64,000 bases of DNA, taken from assembly GCF_020360975.1 (NCBI RefSeq), contig NW_025408677.1, positions 2,480,001 through 2,544,000 of the forward strand, given 5' to 3'. The position numbers and the translations under genes were made by a program. The stretch comes from Hirsutella rhossiliensis (lineage: Eukaryota; Ascomycota; Sordariomycetes; Hypocreales; Ophiocordycipitaceae). Positions 47,383-56,992 of the stretch are shown here, piece after piece. How positions within the stretch are numbered: the first letter of the stretch is position 1; each line of letters starts with the position of its first letter. Under the pieces are notes generated by a model, which was not told where the DNA came from, ran no database searches, and saw only the letters and a list, made by a program, of their open reading frames with translations.

Positions 47383-48754
47383 ATGGTTCTCGGCAGACTC
47401 TTGCTCCCAGCGATCGCGCTGGGGCCGCTCGTGGCCGGCCATCCTACTGGTGAGAGGCCTGGCCGCCCCTTGAACGAACACCAAAGGTCAAGTGCTAACG
47501 TGAGCCGGCTCTGCAGGCAACAATGTCGCCCGGCGAGAGGGCCTCGAGGAGGAACATGCAACCGTCTACGATTCGACAGTAGCCAAGCCCACGCAAGTCC
47601 CTGATGTTGTCCTCTTCGTCAATGAGGCCGGCGAAACCATCGGAAGCGCTGCCGAGGACGTGCTGCTGCTGCCGACGGACGGGGCTTCAAGTGACTGGCT
47701 ACCAGAGGGGGCTTACCTGTCTTCTCCAGGAGCATCCCCTCCGCTTGCAGACGGCAACGATGCTTCGGACTCGCGTCGCCGCGTGTCCGCACATGTTGCT
47801 CATGACCTATCTGGCCCGGCCAATTCACCCAAGAGTGCGACACATACCATCCAGGCTCCCGCGGCCAAGCCAAAGCCTGCGCGGTCCGACGCAGAGGCTT
47901 CTTCGCATGTTCAACCGTTCAACCGCTCCGACGCCACCTCTCATGGATCCTCGTCCAGGTTGTTTGGAATCTCATACGCCCCATACCGCGCCGATCATAA
48001 GTGCAAGTCCAAAACTGAGATTGCTAAAGACTTTGAGCGTTTTGGAAAATACTACTCCATGGTCCGCATCTATGGCACAGACTGTGATCAAGTCGGCCCG
48101 GTTCGCGCAGCTGCCAAGGCTCATGGCATGAAGGTCTTCCTAGGTATCTGGGATCCAGCCGCGGTCAAGGCTGAGGCTCAGAAAATCATCGACGTGTTCC
48201 ACGGCGACTGGAACATGGTGGACACGGTCAGTGTCGGCAACGAACTGGTCAATAACCATCAGTCGTCTCCCGAGAACATGGTCCGAGCTGTTGGCGTCGC
48301 GCGTTCCGTCCTCCGCAAGGCTGGGTATCGGGGCCCAGTCGTGACTGTCGACACCTTCGTGGCCTATCTCGACCACTCGGAGCTGGGCCAGGCATCCGAC
48401 TACTGTGCCATCAACGCGCATGCCTTCTTCGACTCGACCATTTCGGCCGCTCAGGCCGGACGCTGGCTCCAAGACACTGTCAAAAGGGTCAAGTCTGTTT
48501 GCCCAGGCTCTAAAAGAGTCGTCGTCACCGAGACAGGGTGGCCCACCAAGGGTGATGCCAATGGCCATGCAGTCCCTGGGCTCAAGAACCAAAAGTTCGC
48601 TATGGACTCGATTAAACACGAGTTTTCCGCCAACCCAGCCGACGTCGTCCTCTTCTCTGCCTTCAACGACCTTTGGAAGAAGAGGGAATCAGCCACCTTC
48701 AACGCTGACCAATACTGGGGCATCGACGGTGCCGTGTCACACTCTGACACTTAA
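47383..48754 (+). CDS. Secreted GH17 family cell-wall glucanase/transglucosidase-like protein
   Basis: Two exons, 47383..47449 and 47517..48754, give 434 residues. A signal peptide (MVLGRLLLPAIALGPLVAG) is followed by a ~180-residue low-complexity, Ser/Ala/Pro-rich spacer and then a GH17 TIM barrel: GISYAPYRADHKCKSKTEIA, VRIYGTDCDQV, VFLGIWDPA. Likely acid/base is Glu265 in SVGNELVNN and nucleophile Glu361 in VVTETGWPTKG. The group (yeast Scw4/Scw10/Scw11-like) remodels beta-1,3-glucan in the wall, the product of FKS1 4 kb upstream. Most of the residues between signal peptide and barrel are not conserved. Function is by family. Confidence 0.91.
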
Positions 48755-49803
48755 CTTTGGCCGGACCATGGTCTTGTCCTTGTCAGATTGAACCGAGTCC
48801 CGGTTAGATCTGGAAACGAGATCTTTCATTTTTATTCTATATTCACTTCTTTTTGGCTTTTATACCGACGTGCAAGCTTTCGCTACCCTCCCATACGGTT
48901 GTAGAGGGAACCCCTAGCTCCACCACTTGGCTCAGCGGCACGGGTTTTAGCTCTGGCTCCGAGCCGCGCTCACCTGCTGTAGCTGGAGAGAGCGTGACGC
49001 AGGGTCAAGGAGGATGTGCTGAGCATGACTTTGGCAGAAGCCCTTTTTTCATGTATGATGTTCGGAACATGGCTGCGCAAAGGCGTGAGGGAACGAGAGC
49101 CGCTGCTTGGGTTTCATGATGTCCTCTGGGAAGTTGTCTGGAAAGCGACGCTCAAACACGATTTCCTCTAGCTACTTATGCATTATGATATATCTGATCC
49201 CTACAATCCGCTGCTGTTGGGCCTTTTCGCCCCCTGACTCTTCTCTCTTCTTGCCCCCTGACTCTTCTCTCTTCTTGCCCAGCCTCGGTCGATTGGCTCG
49301 AGGCTCTCCCCAAAGTTCGGTGAAGAGCGCCTGGAGACATCATGGGGGGTGGAATAGCAGTCGTGTCGACGCAAGGCGATTACGATCTTGGCTTCGTCGT
49401 TGGCGGAGACTCCACCTGCTCATTGCCTCGCACCTTTCCCAGGAGGGTTTCCAGCTTTGATCTTGCTTCGTCCGCCAAACCCTCGCACCTGCTGTGCGCA
49501 AGGTCTATTCCCACACTACATAGTATGCACTTCGTACACTGCTCGTAGGAGCCATACTCACAATGCATGGAACCGTTTGCGCGCCCGTACCCGCTAAATG
49601 TTACGCCCGGCGCAACGCTTCATCGAAATGAGAAATCCAGGCACGGTCGAGACAGGAGCCGAGAGCCAACTCCCGGCGCCTTTCCAGATATAGCCGCCAT
49701 GTCCAACAGGCAAATGGCACGTGTAGATATATGGGTAAATACACCATCGACAAGGCGACGATAGCGTCGCATGACAGGGGCGCAAAACGGAAGTTGAACC
49801 GTC
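48755..49803. other. Spacer between converging GH17 and NYN genes
   Basis: 1.05 kb, no gene recognised. Contains a perfect 24-bp tandem duplication (49229-49276). Confidence 0.6.
49229..49276. repeat. 24-bp perfect tandem duplication
   Basis: The unit starting GCCCCCTGACTCTTCTCTCT occurs twice in a row. Looks like a recent slippage or duplication product in non-coding DNA. Confidence 0.9.
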
Positions 49804-51195
49804 TCATAACTGACAAGCCAACAAATCATCGACAAACTCGTCGAGTTCTATGATGCGGAAGCGATTGCCCCATCGGGTCGTCCACTCGGAGCCCTTCCAA
49901 CAGGATGACAAGCTTCTCCTCCATGAAACGACCTCGACGTTCCAACCCATTTTCAGGGCCCGCTCGGCATACGTGAAGAATCCGTCCGAGTACTTGGCAG
50001 GCTGAGCATCGCCCGTCGCAATGACAAGCGTACCTTGGGCCTGGAAATACTCCATGACGGACTCGGCGATGCGCGTTTGGAGGGTTTCATCGACCAAGTC
50101 CTCGACGTAGCGAACGGGGCCGGCGCGGGCGGACATTTCGTCAGAAGACGACACACCGGCACCTGACCTCCCGCGCGGCAGCTTGGCCGACCCAGCGACG
50201 ACTCGCTTACGCTCCCGAAGATCGACGTGATAGCCGCGATCTTGCAGGTCCTGAATGAATCGGGGCGCGGGCTTTCCAGGCAGCACGGAGCAGCCGGCGT
50301 TGAGCGCAACTACTCGGCGTTCGCGGACAAGGATCTCGGTTAGAAGCCCGAGGTCGAGAGATGGGAGCGGCGTAAATCGGGCGCTCTCATGGACTGAATA
50401 CTTGGCCCGCAGCGTCTGTTGGAAGCTGATATTGATGTTTGACATGTCAAGAAAGACGTGGATACCATGGGACCTAATGTTGGGGTGCTGTACAGCCTGC
50501 AGCTCGTCCACTGCGCGGAGAGGGACGAGACTCAGAGATAGCGACGCGCGCTTTTGTTTCCTGGTTCGCAGCTTGTCCACGACGGATACCAGTGGGCCAT
50601 TCTTGCGGAGCTGGTACGACAGCACCTGTCCCACGCCAGGGCGGCGCTTCTGAGCGCGTCCCGGCTTTGCATGTGGGCCTGTTGAGTCCTCGTGTTGCTC
50701 TGCTGAACTGGCAAGTAGAGGCGCATGGCAATACCACGGGGACGGTGGAGTAGTAGAAGGCGTCACGTCACTTTCGGTAACGTGCTCGAAGCGAAAAGAC
50801 ACTTCGTGATCTGAATCGGTCGACAGGTCTGTATCCAGGACACGGGAACTCTGACATGGTTCCCAAGCTTGGCTGGACACGGCTTGGGCACGAGTATGTT
50901 GCTTCGGGACCTCGGAGGCCGCCGGCTGAGATTGTAGTTGGGAAAAGAGTCGGAAGAAGTCACCGAGCAAGGCAGAAGGACTTGCTCCCACGTCGGATGT
51001 ACGGGGAAGGCGCCGACAGGCTCCACCAGTCTTGTTCCAGGAGGCGTCTCCCTTGGGAGCCTTTGCTGAGGTCTCGATATAGCCGTCGGCAAGTGATTGG
51101 AGTTTGGTAAAGTCTCCGAGCTTCGGAAGACAAGTGCGCTGACCGACGACGCTTGCTTGATGGTTAATGGATGAAGCGTCTAGTTCTAGATCCAT
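49804..51195 (-). CDS. NYN/LabA-type PIN-fold domain protein
   Basis: Single exon, 463 residues, from the ATG at 51195 (MDLELDASSINHQ). The N-terminal ~240 residues are polar and poorly conserved. From residue ~244, HGIHVFLDMSNINISF (Asp250) opens a NYN nuclease-like fold; later parts are LGLLTEILVRERRVVALNAG, a central MEYFQAQGTLVIATGDAQPA with another acidic residue, and a final ALKMGWNVEVVSWRRS and FRIIELDEFVDDL. NYN domains often cut RNA using clustered Asp residues. Which fungal group this belongs to is unknown to me, and no partner is visible nearby. Function as a nuclease is inference. Confidence 0.75.
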   Translation of the reverse strand: MDLELDASSINHQASVVGQRTCLPKLGDFTKLQSLADGYIETSAKAPKGDASWNKTGGACRRLPRTSDVGASPSALLGDFFRLFSQLQSQPAASEVPKQHTRAQAVSSQAWEPCQSSRVLDTDLSTDSDHEVSFRFEHVTESDVTPSTTPPSPWYCHAPLLASSAEQHEDSTGPHAKPGRAQKRRPGVGQVLSYQLRKNGPLVSVVDKLRTRKQKRASLSLSLVPLRAVDELQAVQHPNIRSHGIHVFLDMSNINISFQQTLRAKYSVHESARFTPLPSLDLGLLTEILVRERRVVALNAGCSVLPGKPAPRFIQDLQDRGYHVDLRERKRVVAGSAKLPRGRSGAGVSSSDEMSARAGPVRYVEDLVDETLQTRIAESVMEYFQAQGTLVIATGDAQPAKYSDGFFTYAERALKMGWNVEVVSWRRSLSSCWKGSEWTTRWGNRFRIIELDEFVDDLLACQL

Positions 51196-52045
51196 GACGT
51201 AAACCGAGGGCCGATGTCAAAGACGATTCCATTGGTGCTGCGTGTGCAGACCGTCTCTTCGACGCCGAGTGCCGGCAAGGGATGCGATGAGGAAGACGGG
51301 TTATTCGGCGAAGGCGAGGCGAGGCGCGGACAGTTGGAGGGACTTCGCGGCCGTGAATAGGGGCATGAACACGGAGGCTTAGCGAGCAGAGGGAACAAAA
51401 TCGCCAAGCACGTTGTGGCGCTTGGGCGAGATGGGGTGTTTTTTTGTGTGGACAAGAGACCGGATTCTGGATGGGAAGAGGGGATTGGGTATTAGAAAGA
51501 AGTTTCGAAGGATGAAGTAAAGAGGGAGACGGGCGAGACGAGGGCTGGGCAGGTGAGTCAACTGAGGTGCTCGACCTGCTGCTAGACCGGGCTGGTTTCG
51601 CCACGCATACTTCCGTCTTACCTAATCCGTCATCCACTTCACAATCGGGCTTGCACCGCAACTTACAGCAGCTTGCAATGGTTCACGACCGGTTGCACCG
51701 ACTACAAATCTGCCGATAAAGAGTTAATCCCTTGCCAATTTCTCGCGTTTCCGCCAACGGCGAAAACCAGCCTTGCCTCGTCTACTTGCAACAGGTGCGT
51801 GACATGACGCATCCTGTAAGCATCGTGTTTCCATGGCATCATCCCCCGTTCTTTGCAGAGCTTCTCGAACCAACGATAATTAGGCTGTCACCACCGCGGT
51901 GCGGATGGGTCATCTTCCCTCGCGGGACCCCCCTTTCCAGACCCTACCCTTGCAGCCTGTCTGGGTAGCCGGGAAGAGACGGCTAATCACTAACAAGGCA
52001 CGGGGGAAAAAGAGACACGACCGATGATTGCTTGTTCGTGGCCCA
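51196..52045. other. NYN gene promoter and SDS23 3' flank
   Basis: 850 bp with several short frames but no recognisable protein. The segment 51196-51600 is upstream of the NYN gene and purine-rich on this strand (CT-rich on the coding strand). Confidence 0.6.
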
Positions 52046-53654
52046 TTACCGTCGAATATCGAAACTCGCTCGCGAAGAATCTAGACTCGGGCGCACAGAG
52101 CTGCTGGAGCTCCTCCGTCGTCGGGCCCGTTGCTCTCCCGGGTCTGTGGGATGAAGCCCTGTGAACTTCGCAAAAATGTTGAGAATGTCCGTCAGGGAGA
52201 TGACGCCGCTCAGCTTGCCCGAAAGACGTGCGCCCGCCAGGGCAGACGCCGAAACAGCCATTGACGGGACGGGGGACGGAGGCGCCGCCGTCGTGGCCGG
52301 CGCGCCGGTCACGTAACTCTGCGGGGCCAACAGAGGTGTCGCCGGGGCTGACGGCGACGGTGAAGCCGACTCCACAATCCACATGCGGTGTGATCTCGTC
52401 GCGACAAGCTTGGCGACGGTGTGCGCGAGTGTCGAGTAGGGGCCGACGTAGAAGACGGGAAAGGCATCTTGGCCCTGCTCCACGCCCCTCTCGTTCAATA
52501 TGACGGAGATAAAATGCATGCACGTCCCGTTGAGCAATGGGGCCCGCGACGCCGTGGTTAGATGTCGAACATCCTTCGATGAGATGTTTCCAACCACGTT
52601 TTGGCCGTTATCTACCACTGCGATACTCGTCAGGCCCTCGTCGTTCATGAGCGTCAGAGCATCCGAAAGTGGAGCGTCGGAGCTATAGTCCTCGTCAGCA
52701 CACCCGGCTTTCCCAGCTAGCTGGTCGGTCTGCACGGCAAGCGGGCCTACTTGACAGATATGATGTGCTGGGTTCCGATCCCCAAGTCACGCAGAGGGGC
52801 CGGATACAGTCGGTCGACGGCGGGAAAATTGATGCCCTCGTTCCAAAAGAAGTCGACCAGTCGCAGTTGGCTCAGGACACCTATCACGCCACCCGAGGGA
52901 CTGGTGACCATCAGCCGGTGAATGCCACTGCCCAGAATCTCGATGGCTTGAGATAAGTTCCCGGTCGAAGTGACATTGATGAGAGGCTCTTGTCGGCAGA
53001 GTGGCTGGATTTCTCGAACCGAAATCGGCGTTCCATGCTGGGCCTTTGCCATGATGCCGTTGTATAGTTGAACTTGATCGCCATCCGGCCTAGACAGCCC
53101 GACAACAACCAGCAGGTAGGCGTTGAGGTCACTGTAGTCGAAAGTAGATACGGCATTGGGGGCTGTCATATCTTCTCGAACCAAAACGACGTTGGTGTTA
53201 CTCTTGAGTAGTATCTGCGGATATGTATCGGCGCGTCAGCATTTGGCGGCATTTGATTGCTTGATTCACGCCTTACCTTGGTAGCTTCCTCGACGCTGCT
53301 GTCCATCTCGACCCACCAAACGTCGTCGGGAGAGACCATTTCCCCAATGGAAATGTCGCGCCATTCCCGACCCGTAAACTTGGGATTTACGTGTCTATTA
53401 CCTGACGGAGGGTGGTTGAGGAGCTCCTGGACAGCGGCTTGAGTCAAGGACGGGTGGCGATGACGTGGAGAGGGGGGGACATTGCGCAGGTTCTCGGCGA
53501 AGCTCTGGCGATGAGCCATCTTGCTTATGCTGGATGTCGATGGCGTCCGCTGAGGAGCAGAGGCAGCGTGAGAGCTCATCGAGGAGCCCGGGGCGGCTTC
53601 CTTGTCTTTGGCGTCTCCGAGATCCCTCCTGCTGGCGGTTGTGGTAGCATCCAT
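52046..53654 (-). CDS. SDS23: Sds23/Moc1-type CBS-domain protein phosphatase regulator
   Basis: Three exons, 53277..53654, 52751..53214 and 52046..52682, give 492 residues. Sds23 (fission-yeast Moc1) inhibits PP2A-type phosphatases and links nutrients to mitotic entry. The N-terminus is Ser/Pro-rich and disordered (residues 1-90), then paired CBS domains: [20 protein letters not shown] and later [40 protein letters not shown], then [20 protein letters not shown] and, near the end, [20 protein letters not shown]. The C-terminal tail is Arg/Ser-rich ([19 protein letters not shown]), a likely phosphorylation region. Both introns (62 and 68 bp) restore conserved joins (EEATK-ILLKSN and IISV-NSDAPLS). 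Confidence 0.93.
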
Positions 53655-54360
53655 TGAGGGGCGGCTGGTGCTGGAGGCCGCCGCTGTGGGACCTCAGAAG
53701 CGTTGTACAGACACGCTCAAGCAGGCACTAGCGATCGGGTCGCAAGCAGTTAAATAAGGCCAAGGCTGCGAGTGGATGAAAGACGAGACGGTGTGCGCGC
53801 TCTCTCGAAAGGGGGCGTGGCAGCAAGGCTGCTGGATATGCAGACGTGGGTGTATAGACAAAAGTGTTGAGGGCGTGCGTGAGATGAGTCGCCAGCTGGA
53901 TTTGCAAGGATCGGGATGAGAGTCAGATTCACCGCGAGCAGCCAGATCAGGACGAATGACTGCTTGGACGCTGCAGGGGCTTGACTCAGGAGTGGCGGGT
54001 GGTTCAGAGAACGAGGATGAGCAGGCGAGGTTGCTTGTGTCTGGGGCCGGGTGGTTGTGCGTACGGCAAGTGACGGTACACACAGAGGATGACAGGCGAG
54101 CTTCTCTTGGGATTTGATGCAAGGTGCTGATGGATGGAGATGGAGGTCACGGCCGTCCCTGGAGTTGGGTAGGTGTATAGAGCCAGCTTCGAGCTGAAGG
54201 TCTTTTGATGTCTGGCCAACGTCACACCCGCCAGATAAATGACCGAGCCGACCCCGCCATCCATGGCCGCTCAGGTGCAAGTTTGGTGGGCGAGCAGCGC
54301 GGGGCTCCAACGGGACCTTGGCTCATTAGGTAATCGGTGTTGCGGCATCTGGTCTGTAAC
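53655..54360. other. SDS23 promoter region
   Basis: About 700 bp upstream of SDS23 before the transposon at 54363. No gene recognised. Confidence 0.6.
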
Positions 54361-54362
54361 TA

Positions 54363-54404
54363 ACGTAATCCACCCCCTTCCCGGTCAGACCCCCTACTCG
54401 GTCA
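54363..54404 (+). repeat. Left terminal inverted repeat of the pogo-clade element
   Basis: 42 bp, perfect inverted match to 56413..56454, next to TA. Confidence 0.95.
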
Positions 54405-54456
54405 GAAAAAGTCTCCACGCGGCGACCCACACTTATGGCAAGACAAACCGAGCACT

Positions 54457-55905
54457 ATGACGGCAACGGGAGACCAATCGGTTCCACGCGAAGAACGGGT
54501 CCTGCTCGCCGTCAGGGCCTATCAGCAGGGCCAATTCAAAAGTACCCGCAAGGCTGCGGCCGCATACGACGTCCCTCAATCGACAGTATCTGATCGACTG
54601 CGCGGTGTCATTCGCCGACGCGACGCTCAGATGAACAACCTGAAGTTGACGGCGACGGAAGAGACTGCCCTGGTACAATGGATCTTGTCGATGGACGAGC
54701 GAGGGATGCCGCCGACAGTGGCTTACACTCGTCGGATGGCCAACTTATTGCTTTCCGAGCGAGGCAAAGATCCTGTCGGGGAAAACTGGGTGCGGAAGTT
54801 TGTTGGCCGCCACGGCGAAATCAAGGCAAAGTACTCTCGCCGATACGACTACCAACGAGCCAAATGCGAAGACCCCCAAAAGATCCAAGGATGGTACGAT
54901 CGAGTCGCGGCGACGAAACAGAAATGGGGGATTCTTGACGAGGATGTCTATAACTTTGATGAGACGGGGTTTCAAATGGGAGTCGCTGCAACGGCGAGAG
55001 TCCTTACCCGGTCTGACCGGCGAGGTCGGGCAGTACTCACGCAGCCTGGAAATCGAGAATGGGTTACTGTGATCGAGTCTATCAACTGCCAAGGTTGGGC
55101 TTTACCGGCGAAGGTTATCTTCCAGGGCAAGTTACACCAAGCAAGCTGGTACGAATCAGGAGTGCCCGATGACTGGCATATCGCCGTTAGTGAGAATGGC
55201 TGGACTTCCGACGACCTTGCTTTGAATTGGTTAAAGGAAGTCTTTGATCCGAATACACGGCGCCGTACGGTTGGTACGCATCGACTTCTTATTCTCGACG
55301 GGCACGGCAGTCACGTCACGCCGGAATTTGACAAGTACTGTACGGCCAATTCCATCGTAGTACTCCAAATGCCTGCACATTCCTCACATCTCTTGCAGCC
55401 TCTTGATGTCGGGTGCTTTTCGCCGTTGAAAACCATATACGGCCGAAAGGTTCAAGAGAAAATGCTCGCTGGGATCCATCATATCGACAAGCAGGACTTC
55501 CTTCCCATGTACTTAGACGCTCGCCGACAAGCACTTTCGCCGTCGAATATCCGAAGCGGATTTATGGCAACAGGCCTTTTTCCGTTTGACCCAAACAGAG
55601 TATTATCGCGGTTACAAGTTCAGGTTGACAAAGTCGGTAACGATCACGGCGACAAGAATACTCCAAGTCCCAACAAGAGCCTGGAAGCAGCCAAGACTCC
55701 GCATAACGTCAACCAGCTTACCACTCACGCCGAAAGGCTTCTTCAACGCCGGCCACAAATACAGACTCGCCAGTTTCACAAGCTATCAACCAGCTTATCA
55801 AAGGATGTCAAATGGCCATGCACAGCGCCGCCCTCCTTGCCGACGAAAACCGGCAACTTCGGTCAGAAAACCAGCGGCGAAAGCAGAGAAAGAACAGCGC
55901 CGTGA
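54457..55905 (+). CDS. Fot1/pogo-type DDE transposase
   Basis: 482 residues from the first ATG. N-terminal helix-turn-helix (AVRAYQQGQFKSTRKAAAAY, DVPQSTVSDRL) and CENP-B-type DNA-binding helices (MPPTVAYTRRMANLLLSERG, NWVRKFVGRHGEIKAKYSRR), then the DDE core: NFDETGFQMG (first Asp), ILDGHGSHVTPEFD (second Asp) and PAHSSHLLQPLDVGCFSPLK (third Asp). All three acids are present, so catalysis looks possible. The C-terminal ~45 residues after LQRRPQ do not look like the family: the expected MAMHSAALLADENRQLRSEN is in another frame, which points to indels near 55770-55790. Confidence 0.92.
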   Translation: MTATGDQSVPREERVLLAVRAYQQGQFKSTRKAAAAYDVPQSTVSDRLRGVIRRRDAQMNNLKLTATEETALVQWILSMDERGMPPTVAYTRRMANLLLSERGKDPVGENWVRKFVGRHGEIKAKYSRRYDYQRAKCEDPQKIQGWYDRVAATKQKWGILDEDVYNFDETGFQMGVAATARVLTRSDRRGRAVLTQPGNREWVTVIESINCQGWALPAKVIFQGKLHQASWYESGVPDDWHIAVSENGWTSDDLALNWLKEVFDPNTRRRTVGTHRLLILDGHGSHVTPEFDKYCTANSIVVLQMPAHSSHLLQPLDVGCFSPLKTIYGRKVQEKMLAGIHHIDKQDFLPMYLDARRQALSPSNIRSGFMATGLFPFDPNRVLSRLQVQVDKVGNDHGDKNTPSPNKSLEAAKTPHNVNQLTTHAERLLQRRPQIQTRQFHKLSTSLSKDVKWPCTAPPSLPTKTGNFGQKTSGESRERTAP

Positions 55906-56332
55906 ATACATTGGCGACGGCGGTACTCTATCGGTTGCAGAGGGCACGGTTAGGATAAAGCAACGGAGAGAAGAAGAAGAAGAGCGGGTTAAGCGACGGA
56001 GAGTGGAAGAAGAGGAGAGGACTAAGCGCCGGCGAGAGAAGGACGAGGAGCGGGCCAAGCGACGACAAGAAGGAGAAGAGCGGGCCGAGCGACGGCGACA
56101 AGAGAACGAGGAATGGTTCAAGCTACGGCGAGAAAAGGAAGAGGAGCGGGTCAAGAAACAGAGAGCAAAGGAAGATGAGCGGGCCAAGCGACGGCGGGAA
56201 GAAGGGAGCGGGACCAACGACTTATAGAAGAGCTGAGTGTCCCAAGACAGCGTGCACCACCACGGTGTAGTAAGTGCAGGTCTTTTGAACACACTGCCCG
56301 TACGTGTAATAGATAGTCCTAATCGAGTTACT
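55770..56332 (+). pseudogene. Frame-shifted C-terminal part of the transposase: coiled coil and zinc knuckle
   Basis: Three frames in turn give MAMHSAALLADENRQLRSEN (about 55811-55870), then REYIGDGGTLSVAEGTVR (about 55900) with a long Arg/Glu-rich coiled coil made of a repeated ~24-30 bp unit (to 56220), and a CX2CX4HX4C knuckle CSKCRSFEHTARTC (56266-56307) ending at a stop at 56316. Family members often have this tail, so the whole tail was probably once joined to the transposase. The repetitive coding DNA explains easy slippage. Confidence 0.7.
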
Positions 56333-56412
56333 TGTCTCTTGGAGTAAATATGTCGTGGTATTGTGCTCCGTTTGTCTCGCGTAAGGTGCGGGTCTAGTCG
56401 GTGGGGAATTTT

Positions 56413-56454
56413 TGACCGAGTAGGGGGTCTGACCGGGAAGGGGGTGGATTACGT
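56413..56454 (-). repeat. Right terminal inverted repeat of the pogo-clade element
   Basis: Inverted copy of 54363..54404, ending GGATTACGT at the TA duplication. Confidence 0.95.
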
Positions 56455-56992
56455 TATCTGGTCTTAAGTTAATTACCTTATCATCCTTATGTAAGGTACG
56501 GGGGCACATTTGCCGTCACGTTGGGAGATTATGCCAATTGCCCTGGTCTGTCCCTTCTTGGTGAGCCGGCCGCCTGCATCCACACCGCACCCGCTTCGTC
56601 TTCTTGCCCATTCCCGCGATACACGCCTAGATAAGGTCCAGCGCACGTCTTTGCTGAGTCGCTCTCCTGCCCTCTCACTGCTACTGTTTTTCCCTTTGCC
56701 CAGCGACCGCAGACGCGCCGAGCACTCAACGCCAGTGGGTGGAGGCTCCCCCTCCCCCACTTTCTCTTGTCCACCAAAAAGTTCATCTTCGAATCTTATT
56801 AACTACTCCCATTCCTCCCTCACCTGTCACCACTGCCCGACTGGGTTGTCGAGTCCCTCCATCGCCCCCCAGCTATCCGAGCCCGTCTTTACCGCCTACA
56901 CGCAGTCGAGCGAGCCGGCAGGCAGCCAAAAAAAGGACAGCCCGTTTGACTTAGGTTGCACGGCGCCAAGTCGCCTTGGAGCCGTCGCCATC
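56455..56992. promoter_or_regulatory. KAP121 promoter and 5' leader
   Basis: Starts right at the transposon end. 56680-56900 is CT-rich, as in other fungal promoters of this window. No uORF of note was established. The transposon begins only ~540 bp from the KAP121 start and may sit within regulatory DNA. Confidence 0.5.

Larger units (their letters stand above)
54363..56454 (+). mobile_element. Fot1/pogo-clade DNA transposon with near-intact transposase
   Basis: 2092 bp bounded by perfect 42-bp inverted repeats (54363..54404 and 56413..56454; ACGTAATCCACCCCCTTCCC...) and the TA target duplication (54361-54362, 56455-56456). The transposase frame (54457..55905) reads right. No RIP-like stops, so it looks younger than the Fot1-like element at 15.5 kb and comes from a different family (different termini). 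It lies in the ~3.3-kb space between SDS23 and KAP121. Confidence 0.95.
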
